A DNA stretch of 64,000 nucleotides from Elusimicrobiota bacterium. GTDB lineage: Bacteria > Elusimicrobiota > Elusimicrobia > UBA1565 > UBA9628. Below the pieces are notes generated by a model. The model saw nothing but the letters and a program-made list of their open reading frames with translations. It was not told the DNA's origin and did not search any database. The position numbers and the translations under genes are program-made. The DNA is taken from assembly GCA_016209035.1 (NCBI GenBank), contig JACQWX010000001.1:32157-96156 (forward strand), given 5' to 3'. Below are positions 35,073 through 45,396 of this stretch, one piece after another; within the stretch, counting starts at the first letter, position 1, and each line of letters starts with the position of its first letter.

Positions 35073-36708
35073 GGAGCGCCTCGTCGACGCGGCGGACGCA
35101 CTCGGCGCCGTCCACCGCCCCCCCGTCGGGCCCGGAGCAATGCCGCTCCACCGCGACGCCGGTCTCGCCCCGGATGAGGCGGCACAGGGGAGCGGTCGGC
35201 TCGGACTCGACCGCCAGCAGCCGGCGGGCGGACTTCAAGGGGCCGGAGGCTTCCTCGGCCGGGAAGGGCCGCAGATAGCGCAGCGGGAAGACATTGACGC
35301 GGCGGGCGCCGCCGGCGTTGAAATGCCGCATCGCGTGGCGCATGGGGCCGCAGGCGCAGCCGCAGCCGACCAGCGTGATCTCGGCGTCGGAGGGTCCTTC
35401 CAGGAGGCTGGGCTTCAAGCCCCGGGTCAGGGAGCGCCCTTTGCGGTCGAGCTTGTCGGCAGATCCCCGGGCGTCCGCGAGGAACATGAGCCCGTCGTGG
35501 CCTGGGACCGCCCGAGGAGAGACGCCGGTCTCGGTCTCGGCATAGCGGTCGAAGGGAGCCTCGGCCGAAGGCCCCTGGGCCGAAGGCCCAGGGGCCGCAG
35601 ACGCGCCCGGCTCGTCGGCGGGAACCGCCCACAGGCCTCGATCGATCCCCGCGTCGAGGCGCAGGCTCTCCACGGTCTGGGTCTCCCCGGCCAGGAACCT
35701 GTCGAGGAGGAGGAGCACGGGAGCCTGGAACCTCTCGGCCAGGTTGAAGGCCTCGACCGTGGAATCCAGGACATCCGTCGAGCCGGCGGGCGAGAGGACC
35801 GCGCACCCGGCCCCGGCGCAGAAGCGCGAGCCTGCGGCGCCCAAGGACGCGACCACGACCGGGATCTCAGCCCTTTGCGCGAACTCCATCCCTTCCACCG
35901 CCGAGGCCGCGTCCGCGACCACGGCCAGCCCTCGCGCTCCCGCGTGCCCGGCGCCGATGGCCGCGTACACGGCGGCCCCCGCGTCCTCGGCGGGCCTGAC
36001 GATCATCCCGTAGCGGTGCGCCCTCGGGGCCAGCCAGCGGAGCGTCGCGGACGACTCGGTCCCCGGCCCGGCCGCCAGGAACTTGCAGCCGGAGGCCAGG
36101 GCGCCCAAGGCCAGGCCCTGGCCTCCGGAAAGGGCCGGGCGCCGATGGTCCGAGCGCTGGAGCCTCAAGCCCGACTCGGGCGAGGCCGCTCCCGCGCGCT
36201 CGAAACCGGCCTTGGCGGCCGAGAGCTCGGCCGCGAGGGCGTCGCTGGCAGCCCCCTTGCGGGCATCCCGGAGGGCCTCATCGAGCGTGCCCAGGTCCAT
36301 CCCGGCCAAGCGGGCCAGGGCGCCCAGAGCCGCCAGGTGCCACCGGTCAACCTCGATCTTGAGCTCGGAGCACGCCAGCCCGATGGCCGCCGCGTGGCGC
36401 CGCAAGCCGCCGGCCTCGATCCTCACCCGGTCGCCGTCGAAGAGGACTCCCCCGGTCGCCTCGCCGGCCTTCTCCCGGGCCGCGCCCTGGTCGAACGCGA
36501 CCAGGAAGGCGCATCCCTCGCCGGGCACATGGACCCGGTCGGGACTGGCCGTCATCTTGAAGACGACGCGGCCGCCCATCGAAGGCGACTCGGACCCAGA
36601 CGACGCGCAGACATGGAGCCCCGAGCGGCTGAAGAGCCTGACCAGGACCTCGCCCATGAGGCCCACGCCCTGCCGTGCGGGGCCGAGGATCCAGATGCCC
36701 AGGTTCAA
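35065..36708 (-). CDS. 2-oxoacid:ferredoxin oxidoreductase, gamma-alpha fused subunit
   Basis: N-terminal IWILGPARQGVGLMGEVLVRLFSRSGLHVCASSGSESPSMGGRV (gamma) then GGQGLALGALASGCKFLAAGPGTESS... (alpha). Confidence 0.88.
   Translation of the reverse strand: MNLGIWILGPARQGVGLMGEVLVRLFSRSGLHVCASSGSESPSMGGRVVFKMTASPDRVHVPGEGCAFLVAFDQGAAREKAGEATGGVLFDGDRVRIEAGGLRRHAAAIGLACSELKIEVDRWHLAALGALARLAGMDLGTLDEALRDARKGAASDALAAELSAAKAGFERAGAASPESGLRLQRSDHRRPALSGGQGLALGALASGCKFLAAGPGTESSATLRWLAPRAHRYGMIVRPAEDAGAAVYAAIGAGHAGARGLAVVADAASAVEGMEFAQRAEIPVVVASLGAAGSRFCAGAGCAVLSPAGSTDVLDSTVEAFNLAERFQAPVLLLLDRFLAGETQTVESLRLDAGIDRGLWAVPADEPGASAAPGPSAQGPSAEAPFDRYAETETGVSPRAVPGHDGLMFLADARGSADKLDRKGRSLTRGLKPSLLEGPSDAEITLVGCGCACGPMRHAMRHFNAGGARRVNVFPLRYLRPFPAEEASGPLKSARRLLAVESEPTAPLCRLIRGETGVAVERHCSGPDGGAVDGAECVRRVDEALHD
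35570..35596. repeat. Perfect 12-bp stem hairpin in the linker of the gamma-alpha subunit gene
   Basis: GGCCCCTGGGCC-GAA-GGCCCAGGGGCC; encodes a Pro/Ser/Ala linker (ASAAPGPSAQGPSAEAP). Confidence 0.75.
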
Positions 36709-37067
36709 GGCCGCGTCTTCCTCCTCGGGTGGCGCGCGGTGATGGTGGAGCGCATGCCGCCCCGGGCCGTGAACGCTCCCGTCACCTCCGCCCAGACGGG
36801 CCGGGCGGCCCGGACCACGTCGTCGAGGATGCGGTTGACCGCGTTCTCGTAGAAGACGCCTAGGTTCCTGTAGGCCAGGATGTAGTACTTGAAGGACTTA
36901 AGCTCCACGCAGGAGCGGTTCGGCTCGTAGCGCACGGTCACGGTCCCGAAGTCCGGGAGCCCCGTCTTCGGGCACACCGAGGTGAACTCCGGGACCTCGA
37001 TGCGGATCTCGTAGCCCCGGTACTGGTTCGGCCAGGCCTCGATGGCCGGCAAGCAGACCTTCTTCAT
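36705..37067 (-). CDS. queF: NADPH-dependent 7-cyano-7-deazaguanine reductase QueF
   Basis: [56 protein letters not shown]. Confidence 0.95.
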   Translation of the reverse strand: MKKVCLPAIEAWPNQYRGYEIRIEVPEFTSVCPKTGLPDFGTVTVRYEPNRSCVELKSFKYYILAYRNLGVFYENAVNRILDDVVRAARPVWAEVTGAFTARGGMRSTITARHPRRKTRP

Positions 37068-39322
37068 GTCGTCCTCCTCAACCTCAGCGAATTCAAAACG
37101 ACCGAGATGGAGCTCAGCGTCATGGCCGCAGCGGCGTACTGCGGCCGGAGCATGATCCCGAAGAACGGGTAGAGGGCTCCGGCGGCGACCGGGATGAGCG
37201 CCACGTTGTAGGCGAAAGCCCAGAAGAGGTTCTCCCGGATGACCCTCCTGATGCGGCGGCCGAACTTGAGGGCCCGGGTCAGGTTGCCGAGGTCGGGCTT
37301 CATCAGGGTCATGTCCGCCGATTCCACCGCGATGTCGGTCCCGGACGCGAGCGCGACCCCGATGTCGGCCAGCGAGAGCGCCGGGGCGTCGTTGAAGCCT
37401 TCGCCCACCATCGCGACCCTCAAGCCCCCCGCCATGAGCCTGCGCACCACCTGCGCCTTCTCCTCGGGGAGGACCTCGGCGAAGACCTTGGCGATGCCCG
37501 CTTCCCGGGCGCAAGCCTCCGCGGTCTCCTTGCGGTCGCCGGTCACCAGCATCACCTCTACGCCCATCTCCTTCAAGCTCGCCACGGCGGACTTGGCCGT
37601 CGGCCGCAAGGCGTCGGCCAACACGAACGCTCCCAGCCATGCGCCGTCCGCGCAGACCCCCAGGACCGAGCCGCCGGCCGCCAACGTCCTTCCCGAGGGC
37701 GGCCGCGACGCTCGGCCTCCGGCCTCGACCGCGCCGCCGTGGTCGGCGAGCCGCGCCGCGTCCCCCGCCGGCGGGGGGCCGACCTCCCGGGTCAGCCACG
37801 GCACCGTCCCGACCAGGACCTGCCTGCCCGCCACGCTCGCCCTGACGCCGCGGCCCGGGACGGCCTCGAACCGCTCGACCGGCTCGGGCTCGGCGCCCGC
37901 GAGCCCTGCATGGGCCACGACGGCCGCGGCTAGGGGATGCTCCGAACGCTGCTCCGCGGACATCGCCAGCGCCAGCAGGCGGTCGGCCCCGCCCTGGAAG
38001 ACGACCGTCTCCACGACCTTGGGCCGCCCTTCGGTCAGGGTCCCGGTCTTGTCGAACAGGACGGCGTCGAGCTTGCCGATGTCCTCGAGGACGTCTGCGT
38101 TCCTGATGAAGACGCCCATCTCCGCCGCCTTGCCCATCCCCGCCATGAGCGCCAGAGGCGTGGCCAGGCCCAGGGCGCACGGGCAGGCCACGGCCAGGAC
38201 GTTCGCCATGGAGGTCAGGGCCAGCAGGATCCGCTCGGGCTCCGGCCCGTACATCGCCCACAACAAGGCGCTCGCGACCGCGATCAGGATCACGACCGGG
38301 ACGAAGACCGAGGCCACCTTGTCGGCGAGCTTCTGGATCCTGGGCTTGGACGACTGGCTCTCGCGCACCGCGTCGACGATCCTCGCCAGAGCCGACTCAA
38401 CGCCTGGCCGCTCGACCCTGACGTCCAGCGAACCCTGCTGGACCACGGTCCCGCCCCAGACGCGGCTGCCCACCGCCTTCTCCACGGGGAGGCTCTCCCC
38501 CGTCAGCAGGGATTCGTCCACGGCGCTCGACCCCTCCGCCACGACCCCGTCCATCCCGATCTGCTCGCCGGGGCGGACCCTGATGACCTCGCCGACCCGC
38601 ACGGTCTCGATGAGGACGATCTCCTCGGAGGGGGCGGCCCGCAGCACCCGGACGCTCTTGGGCGAGAGGCGCATGAGCCTGGCCACGGCCTCGCTGGTCT
38701 TGCCCCTGGTGCGGGCCTCGAGCCAGCGGCCGAGCGTGACGAGGGTCACCAGGCCGGCCACCGCGTCCCATTGGGTCACCCGGGCCTCAGAAGGCAGGGA
38801 TTCGGGGAATAGGACGACGAACGAGCTGAAGAGGAACGCCACCCAGGTGCTCAGGGACACGAGGGTGTTCATGTCCGCGGCCCGCCGGAGCAAGCTGCGC
38901 GCCAGGCCTTGATGGAAGTGCCATCCCCCCCACACCTGGAGGGGCAGGGCGAGCAGGAGTTCGGTGTACGGCGAGAGCCCAAGCCTTTGGCCCGCCATGA
39001 GCGGGGCGGATAGAGTCGCCCCGAGGACGAACCGCCAGAAGAACCTGCGCTCCTCGTCCCGCTGCGACGAGAACCCCAGCGCCTCGGCTTCGATGCGGCT
39101 CTCGCTCTTGCCCAGGACGTCGTAGCCCAGGGCCTCGATGGCCCTGGCTACGAGCCTGAGGTCCAAGCCCGGGCGGCAGGACAAAGAGACCGTGCGCGAG
39201 GGCATATCCACGCGGACCGACTCCACGCCGTCGATCTTCCCGACCGCGGCCTCCACGCGGGCCACGCAGGAGGCGCAATGCATGCCGCCCACGGTGAAGA
39301 CGGCTACTGGCTCCGCTGCCAC
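37064..39322 (-). CDS. Heavy-metal (Cu+-type) P1B ATPase with N-terminal HMA domain
   Basis: [67 protein letters not shown]. Confidence 0.93.
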   Translation of the reverse strand: MAAEPVAVFTVGGMHCASCVARVEAAVGKIDGVESVRVDMPSRTVSLSCRPGLDLRLVARAIEALGYDVLGKSESRIEAEALGFSSQRDEERRFFWRFVLGATLSAPLMAGQRLGLSPYTELLLALPLQVWGGWHFHQGLARSLLRRAADMNTLVSLSTWVAFLFSSFVVLFPESLPSEARVTQWDAVAGLVTLVTLGRWLEARTRGKTSEAVARLMRLSPKSVRVLRAAPSEEIVLIETVRVGEVIRVRPGEQIGMDGVVAEGSSAVDESLLTGESLPVEKAVGSRVWGGTVVQQGSLDVRVERPGVESALARIVDAVRESQSSKPRIQKLADKVASVFVPVVILIAVASALLWAMYGPEPERILLALTSMANVLAVACPCALGLATPLALMAGMGKAAEMGVFIRNADVLEDIGKLDAVLFDKTGTLTEGRPKVVETVVFQGGADRLLALAMSAEQRSEHPLAAAVVAHAGLAGAEPEPVERFEAVPGRGVRASVAGRQVLVGTVPWLTREVGPPPAGDAARLADHGGAVEAGGRASRPPSGRTLAAGGSVLGVCADGAWLGAFVLADALRPTAKSAVASLKEMGVEVMLVTGDRKETAEACAREAGIAKVFAEVLPEEKAQVVRRLMAGGLRVAMVGEGFNDAPALSLADIGVALASGTDIAVESADMTLMKPDLGNLTRALKFGRRIRRVIRENLFWAFAYNVALIPVAAGALYPFFGIMLRPQYAAAAMTLSSISVVLNSLRLRRTT
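37680..37738 (+). repeat. Dispersed GC-rich repeat family 1, copy 2 (in frame inside the P-type ATPase gene)
   Basis: GCCAACGTCCTTCCCGAGGGCGGCCGCGACGCTCGGCCTCCGGCCTCGACCGCGCCGCC; encodes [20 protein letters not shown]. Confidence 0.72.
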
Positions 39323-40122
39323 TCAGCCTCGAAGCCCGCGAGGTTCCGCCAGCCCCCGGGGAAGCCCATGCCGACCGCCTCGTCGAGGGTCCTGCCGTCC
39401 TTGACCGCCGCGAGGAACTGGGAGAACCCGATCCTGCCTCCCCGCTCGATCATGAACCGGACCATGCTGTAGGCCTGGGCGTACCAGGCGTTGACCTGGT
39501 ACTCGGCCTCGGTGAGGGGCACGAAACGGATCATGTGGTCCATTGAGAGCGGAGACTGCCGGACCTTGTCGCGCAGCAGGGGGAACGGGTCCCTCGTGCC
39601 TTGGGGGCCCGCCACGGCCATGGCCTCCTGGTGCACGGCCAGGCCCTCGTTCACCCAACGCAGCGCCGGGTCGGCCCGGCCCATGTACTCGTGGAAGACC
39701 AGGTGGGTCATCTCGTGGGCGATGACGCCCGGCAGGTGCGGCCCGTGGAAAGTATAGATGGCGTTGCCGACCGTCACCCCGCCCGACCACGACGGCTGCT
39801 CCGTCTTCTTGCGGAACTCGTCGGCCGTGGCGTAGACCACGATCCGGTAGAGGCCCTTGGGCCGAAACGAGTAGAGGTTGGTGTCCAACATGACGCGCTT
39901 GTACGACTCCTCGGCGCTCTCGGCCGCCTTCCGGGAGGCCTCGGAACCGTAGGCGCGCACCGAGAAGTGCAGGCTGTCGAGCTCGGAGGCCCCGGGGTCC
40001 AAGGGCTCGAACGGCCCCGTTGTGATGGCGCCGGGCCGGCTCTCGTAGGACGGCATGGGCCCCTGGAAGGGGACGCAGGCGGCAAGCCATGCCGCGCAAC
40101 CCGCCGTCAGGACGGCTTTCAC
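39304..40122 (-). CDS. Peptidase MA-like gluzincin lipoprotein
   Basis: [16 protein letters not shown] lipobox; [35 protein letters not shown] (HExxH). The ORF extends upstream to 40164. Confidence 0.75.
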   Translation of the reverse strand: MKAVLTAGCAAWLAACVPFQGPMPSYESRPGAITTGPFEPLDPGASELDSLHFSVRAYGSEASRKAAESAEESYKRVMLDTNLYSFRPKGLYRIVVYATADEFRKKTEQPSWSGGVTVGNAIYTFHGPHLPGVIAHEMTHLVFHEYMGRADPALRWVNEGLAVHQEAMAVAGPQGTRDPFPLLRDKVRQSPLSMDHMIRFVPLTEAEYQVNAWYAQAYSMVRFMIERGGRIGFSQFLAAVKDGRTLDEAVGMGFPGGWRNLAGFEAEWQRSQ

Positions 40123-40164
40123 GAGCGGTATTGTACAAAGAGTTCCGCCGGCGCCGGATGACAT

Positions 40165-42942
40165 CTACTCCACCCGAACTTTGTCGGACAAGCCAAGATC
40201 ATCGAGAATCTGGCGGATATCGGACTCAAACGCATTTGCCGCCTCGTTTTCCACCGTGACCGTGAACTCGATGCCGATCTGGAGTTCCCTGCCTGACCGC
40301 AATTTGGGCAGAATCCTGGTCCCGATTCGATTCCAGACCTCGGACGGGACCTTGCCCGCGAGATGGAACGTCCTCGTTTTTGCGTCCTGTTGTATGCTTG
40401 GAGACTGGCAGACCGGCTCCTGCTGCGGCGTCAATCCATGGTATGGTTCCCGCTCTAGGATCGGCTTGGCTTGCGGGGTCGGCGACGCCTCCGGTTTTGC
40501 GCCGGTCTTCAACCCCTGAGCGCATGACTTCGTGAGCAGGAAAACGTCCGGCTCGAAGCAGACCTCCTCAATCCCCAACGGTTCGCCGAGCCACACCCGT
40601 TCATACACCCCCTCCGCTTTTCGGCCGGAGGCAAATCCGAAGTCGCCCCGGATTACGAACTCGACTATCTTGCCCCGCAGGATTCCATCCGGATCAATCA
40701 ATCGTGTCAGCGAGCCATTGAGGAAACTCTGCCGAAGGCTTGCAAGCGGCCACGCGCCCGACTCCTTCAGGGCAGGAGGCCAGTTCCGCTCGATGTATCC
40801 CGCTCCCACGGATTCGTCCAGAAGCGCCTGACTTTTCAGGGCGGTGATGACACGGCCGCATAGCGTCTCGCCGCTGGATGAATGTCCGGCCCCGAGGTCA
40901 ATGACCTTGAGCCCGTCGGTTTCTCTGGCGTCCGCGATGACGGCGAACCGGTATCCGCCCCAGACCTCGTCCTTGGCGGCTTCCTCTGCCGCCAGGGCCT
41001 TGGACTGGATTTCGGCGCGGTCCGCGCGGTCAAAGTCGCCGCCGAGAGTGCCGTCGGAGATCTCCCGCGCCACCCGTTTCCAGGCCAGCCACATCTCGAC
41101 GCTGTCGCGCAGGTCGCGGCCCGGCTTCTTCAAGCACCACACGAGCGACCCCGGATAGAGTCTCGGGGACTTGCCCCGCAAACGGGTCCACTGCGCGATC
41201 TCTTGGCGAAGCGCGGTCTTTCCGGTGCATTCGTGGGCCGGGTCCATGGCCACGGGCGCGAGTCTCGGGGTGTCCTGGACGGCGGAGCCGTCCTCCGGGA
41301 ACGGGATGACGGGAACGCTCGCCCCGCGCCTGAATTCGTCCTCGACCAGTTTTCGCATGGCGGGCCTGATCTCGGAATCCTCATCCAAAGATGCCCGCCG
41401 GTCGCTCACCACCTTCTTCATGGTAGGCTGGTGGCTGATCTTGAATCCGTCCGAGCCGACCTTGCGGATGAAGTAGGACTTGTCCTCCAACGCGAATGCG
41501 GCGTTATCCACGGACGTCGTATCCACCTCCGGCTCGCCGAGCGCGAACCGCAGCTCGGGCAGGTGCGCCACTTTGTCCACCTGCCCGCCGGAGGATTCAA
41601 ACAGAACCGCGGTGGCCACGCGCCGGTGGATGTTCTTCAAGTTTCCCTGCGTATCGGCGTCAAGCGCCCGGGCGTGGGACTGCGTTCCCGAGATGTCCGC
41701 GTCAATCGCCGCCACCAGCCGGGTCTCCCCAAGCTGCCCAAGGATGATGCTTTGAAACTCATGCGCCTCCAGCGGCGCGGACCCGAGCGTGATTAGAGGC
41801 TCGCGCCGGGCCAGTTGGTATCCTTCCTTGTAGGCCCAGGCAATCCACTGCGCCAGCATGGCGAGCGTCCCGCGTGTTTGCTGATACTGCGGCAACGCCT
41901 GCCATTTCCTCTGGAACACGGAAAGCGTGGCCGGATGGAATGGATAGCAGGTCTCAAATCGCTCGCGCAGGTATTCCCGCGCCTTGACTTCCGTGGCCGC
42001 GGTGTCTACGGCCGTCCATTCAGGCGGGAGCTGCGCCCGGCGCTCAAAACACCAATCCGCGTAGGTCTTGGCGATGTTCTTGCGAATCCTATCACTCCCG
42101 ATGTCATCGAACAAGCGCCGGCGGACCACTTCGCTGATCTCGGTCTCATCGTTGGCGATGAGGTCCTTGGCCACGCGGCGGACGATCTTCGTGATCCTGT
42201 CCTGCCATTGCATGTCCCAATCGGTCATTTCAACCTGGCTTCTCGGCAAACTGATGACCGCAGCACCCCGGACGGTGCCGGTCGTCGCCACGGTCAGGTT
42301 CTGTAGGAAGGCGTGGAATTGGTCGGCCATGCCCCGGTGGCGGTTCAGGTAGTTCAGGACTTCGTCAAAAAGGATGAGCACCGGGCCGCCGGCCGCCTGG
42401 AAAACGCGGGCGATAGCCTCGGTCCCCGGCGGCGTCGTCTTGGCCGAAGCCCCAAGCTCCTTGACTCCCTTGTCCCCGGCCAGTTGCCGGGCGACGTCGA
42501 TCCAGGGCGTCTCCCGGCCTTCCTTGGGGTCCCATGCGTTGCCGACGAAAGCGGCTACCCTGGCCTCAGGCACGGCCTTGAGGCCGGCCTCCTTGATGAG
42601 GTCGCCGACCCCGGGATACTCGACCGCCTTCTTCCCGTTTGAAACGATGTGATATAGAGCCGTCAGCGTGTGGGTCTTGCCGCCTCCGAACTGTGTAATG
42701 AGCGTCATGACCGGCGCGGTGTTCGCGGTCTCGCCTGAGAGCCTCCTCAGCACCATGCCGGCGTGCTCCCTCAGCGCCCGGGTGAAGCAGGTGCGGGCGA
42801 AGAAATGCCTGGGTTCCCTGTAATCCTCGGGGGCGGTCTTGGCGATGACCTGCTCCAGATGAATGGCGAACTCGTCGGGGTTGAACGAGCGGCCGTCGCG
42901 GACTTCCTTGCGCAGCGTAGCGATCTTGTGCCAGGGTTCCAT
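40165..42942 (-). CDS. DUF499-type (COG1483) AAA-like ATPase of a defence-island system
   Basis: MEPWHKIATLRKEVRDGRSFNPDEFAIHLEQV...FFARTCFTRALREHAGMVLRRL...VMTLITQFGGGKTHTLTALYHI...GPVLILFDEVLNYLNRHRG. Confidence 0.85.
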   Translation of the reverse strand: MEPWHKIATLRKEVRDGRSFNPDEFAIHLEQVIAKTAPEDYREPRHFFARTCFTRALREHAGMVLRRLSGETANTAPVMTLITQFGGGKTHTLTALYHIVSNGKKAVEYPGVGDLIKEAGLKAVPEARVAAFVGNAWDPKEGRETPWIDVARQLAGDKGVKELGASAKTTPPGTEAIARVFQAAGGPVLILFDEVLNYLNRHRGMADQFHAFLQNLTVATTGTVRGAAVISLPRSQVEMTDWDMQWQDRITKIVRRVAKDLIANDETEISEVVRRRLFDDIGSDRIRKNIAKTYADWCFERRAQLPPEWTAVDTAATEVKAREYLRERFETCYPFHPATLSVFQRKWQALPQYQQTRGTLAMLAQWIAWAYKEGYQLARREPLITLGSAPLEAHEFQSIILGQLGETRLVAAIDADISGTQSHARALDADTQGNLKNIHRRVATAVLFESSGGQVDKVAHLPELRFALGEPEVDTTSVDNAAFALEDKSYFIRKVGSDGFKISHQPTMKKVVSDRRASLDEDSEIRPAMRKLVEDEFRRGASVPVIPFPEDGSAVQDTPRLAPVAMDPAHECTGKTALRQEIAQWTRLRGKSPRLYPGSLVWCLKKPGRDLRDSVEMWLAWKRVAREISDGTLGGDFDRADRAEIQSKALAAEEAAKDEVWGGYRFAVIADARETDGLKVIDLGAGHSSSGETLCGRVITALKSQALLDESVGAGYIERNWPPALKESGAWPLASLRQSFLNGSLTRLIDPDGILRGKIVEFVIRGDFGFASGRKAEGVYERVWLGEPLGIEEVCFEPDVFLLTKSCAQGLKTGAKPEASPTPQAKPILEREPYHGLTPQQEPVCQSPSIQQDAKTRTFHLAGKVPSEVWNRIGTRILPKLRSGRELQIGIEFTVTVENEAANAFESDIRQILDDLGLSDKVRVE

Positions 42943-42945
42943 AAA

Positions 42946-43539
42946 TCACCTTCCTGCCGTCGTCCATGATGCCGGCGGCCAAGCCGCCGGCGGCTGTCCC
43001 ATCTGCCGCAGCAGATCGCCGACCGCCTTGACCAAGTGCCGGAATGACCGGCTTCGATGGTACGCCTGGGCCATGTCGAATACCGCGCTCAGGGCCGCCT
43101 GATCCTGGGTTTCACGATATGGCCTTTCCATCAGCTTCTCCAGGGCTTCCTTTGCCCCGCGCGGCCGTTCCGGGTCCGTATCCCACTTGGCTTCCCTTGC
43201 AATTCCTCTCCGGCCTCTAAGCGAATCAAGAGCGGCAAGAAACCAAGCCTCGTATTCCCGGTGAGCCAGGGCGATCGCGAAAGGCACGCCACCGGCCCGG
43301 ACCGCCGCCCATCGGCCCAACAGCGGGCCGAGCTCCGCCGGGCAACCGTCCTCATCCTCAAAAAGAACGAGAATTCCGCCGCAATTCTCATACATGAGGG
43401 CCAGTTCCACGGAAGTTTGAAGGCCGTGCTCGCTCAGGAGGGCGCTATCGCGAGCGCCTGCTTCGCAGGCCAAGCGGCGAAGCAGAACCGGCACCGCATC
43501 AGCCTCGCCATGGCCTTCGACAATCGGCTGGATGTTCAC
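42946..43539 (-). CDS. DUF4276-like TOPRIM-type protein
   Basis: MNIQPIVEGHGEADAVPVLLRRL...GGILVLFEDEDGCPAELG...AHREYEAWFLAALDSLRG. Confidence 0.78.
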   Translation of the reverse strand: MNIQPIVEGHGEADAVPVLLRRLACEAGARDSALLSEHGLQTSVELALMYENCGGILVLFEDEDGCPAELGPLLGRWAAVRAGGVPFAIALAHREYEAWFLAALDSLRGRRGIAREAKWDTDPERPRGAKEALEKLMERPYRETQDQAALSAVFDMAQAYHRSRSFRHLVKAVGDLLRQMGQPPAAWPPASWTTAGR

Positions 43540-44732
43540 GCTACTTCCTCGAAAAGGTCGCCATTGCGCAGCGCCTCATCCTCTTTGAAAAGGGGCTCCG
43601 GAAGAAGCGCGTTGGAGCGCAGCAACTCACCGGCGCCCATCAAGTGCTTCCGCAAAGCCTGGCGAGAGCTTGACGCCAGGGGCCGAACGACCGATGCTCC
43701 TTCGGACCAATTCGCAACGCGAAGGCAATCGTCGTTGACCCAGTCGGCGTCCAGGAGCTCCGGGCTGTGCGTGGTCACCACCACTTGGACACGGGATGAT
43801 GCATCACGCAGGAGGTCCAGTATGGCGCCGAGCGCGCCCGGATGGATGGTGGCTTCCGGCTCTTCAACCACCAGGATCGAAGGCGCGGGGCGCTGGAAGA
43901 CCGCCATCAACAGGCCGACGGCTCGCAGCGTGCCGTCAGACATGCTGAAGGCCTCCAACTTCAGCTTGCCCTTGTTCCCCCAAGTCTGGGCGAATTCCAT
44001 CGTCAGCTTGTTGCCGTGCTTCTTGGGCTGCACCGAACGGGTATTGGGAACGATTGTGGCCAGAAACTCGCAGACGTCGTCGATCCTGCCCCCCTTCTTG
44101 CGCACGATCTCCTGAAGCACGCTGGCCGCATTGCTGCCGTCGCTCTTCAAGGAGGCGCCTTGGTCCGGATCCTGCATGTCGCGCAAACGCGCCGGCTCGA
44201 TGGCATATCGCCTCATCCCGCTGAAAAGCCTCAATGCCGGAGCGAAGCGGTCGTCTCCGCCGACAATGGGAAGGCAAAGGGCGGTCGGATCAAGCGCGGG
44301 CTTGAGCCCTTGGACGTTGGTTTCAAAGACTCTCTTTCGATCGTACCAGAAGCGATTCCCGTCGGCATGGCGCGTCAAACACTGCTCCCGCACGACCTCG
44401 AAACCATACCCCGGCAGGGCCCTGACTTCAAAGGCGAATCGCCCTCCGGCCATGTTGCCGTTGATCGGCCCGAATTCGAATCCCAAACCAAGATTGGGCG
44501 GATAACTCCGGCCGGAAGTCATGTTGCGCACTGCCGCAATCCCTCCCCGCTTGTCGAACGCGGCCTGCAATTGCAGGGACATGCAATCAGACATGAAGGC
44601 GAAAATATCGGCGAAGTTGCTCTTCCCCGCGCCATTGCGTCCCACGATGAAAAGCGGGTTCTCAAACTCCACCATGTCCGCGGGAAAGCTGCGGAATCGC
44701 TTTATCACCAGCCGTTTAACCGAAACTGACAT
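43536..44732 (-). CDS. OLD-like AAA_21 ATPase
   Basis: VIKRFRSFPADMVEFENPLFIVGRNGAGKSNFADIFAFM; C-terminal PSILVVEEPEATIHPGALGAILDLLRDASSRVQVVVTTHSPELLD. Confidence 0.88.
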   Translation of the reverse strand: MSVSVKRLVIKRFRSFPADMVEFENPLFIVGRNGAGKSNFADIFAFMSDCMSLQLQAAFDKRGGIAAVRNMTSGRSYPPNLGLGFEFGPINGNMAGGRFAFEVRALPGYGFEVVREQCLTRHADGNRFWYDRKRVFETNVQGLKPALDPTALCLPIVGGDDRFAPALRLFSGMRRYAIEPARLRDMQDPDQGASLKSDGSNAASVLQEIVRKKGGRIDDVCEFLATIVPNTRSVQPKKHGNKLTMEFAQTWGNKGKLKLEAFSMSDGTLRAVGLLMAVFQRPAPSILVVEEPEATIHPGALGAILDLLRDASSRVQVVVTTHSPELLDADWVNDDCLRVANWSEGASVVRPLASSSRQALRKHLMGAGELLRSNALLPEPLFKEDEALRNGDLFEEVA

Positions 44733-44769
44733 GATGCGCCTCCTCGTATATTATGCCACACGGCGCGAG

Positions 44770-45396
44770 TCATTCGTTCCCGCCACCACTGGCTGAGTAA
44801 ACGGCTCGCAGATTGGTTCGCAGATCGTCCGCGAAGCTCTTCAACGACCGGTCGTTCTTGCCTGCCCGGTACAGGTCCATGCGCTCGACCAGTTCCTGGG
44901 CAAACTCGATTCCTCCCAGGGTGGCGGGATGACCGGCCTTCCGAATCGCCTTTGCGAGCGCGTTCTTGTAGTAGTCCCGCGAACATTTCTTCTTGGCAAC
45001 CGTCGGCCAAAGACCGACGACCTCCTTGAACGACTCCGGATCGGCCAGATACCAGCGCTCCACGTGGGGATCAGGACAGGCCACGACCAGCCGGCTGGAG
45101 AAGGGGGCATGGGTGGCGCCTTTGATGGCCTTCTTCGCCTTCGCGAACGTCGAGCAGTTGCCGTCGATTCCGGCGATCAGCAGGTCCGGGGCGGTCGCGC
45201 CGGCTGCGCCCTTCCGCACGAGATCCTGGTAGCGCCCCAACTCGGCGACGGCCCGGCCGTGTCCTCCACGCCCGGATCTCACCCGTGGCGTGACCGCCAC
45301 ATCCTCCTCCCGTGCGATCCGCCGCAGCATCGGGACCAGAAAGGCCTCGTGCGCGCGGTCCTCGACGAAGATGTCCACCGCGACAGGGCTACTCAT
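44770..45396 (-). CDS. TOPRIM/DUF4276-like putative effector
   Basis: AVDIFVEDRAHEAFLVPMLRRIAREE...PDLLIAGIDGNCSTFAKAKK...VVACPDPHVERWYLADPESF; overlaps the upstream ATPase stop. Confidence 0.65.
   Translation of the reverse strand: MSSPVAVDIFVEDRAHEAFLVPMLRRIAREEDVAVTPRVRSGRGGHGRAVAELGRYQDLVRKGAAGATAPDLLIAGIDGNCSTFAKAKKAIKGATHAPFSSRLVVACPDPHVERWYLADPESFKEVVGLWPTVAKKKCSRDYYKNALAKAIRKAGHPATLGGIEFAQELVERMDLYRAGKNDRSLKSFADDLRTNLRAVYSASGGGNE

Noticed and set aside
36089-36128. Perfect 14-bp inverted repeat CCGGAGGCCAGGGC...GCCCTGGCCTCCGG
   Set aside because: Lies in a conserved alpha-subunit motif (GGQGLALGALASGCKF), so codon choice in a GC-rich gene explains it better than an inserted element.
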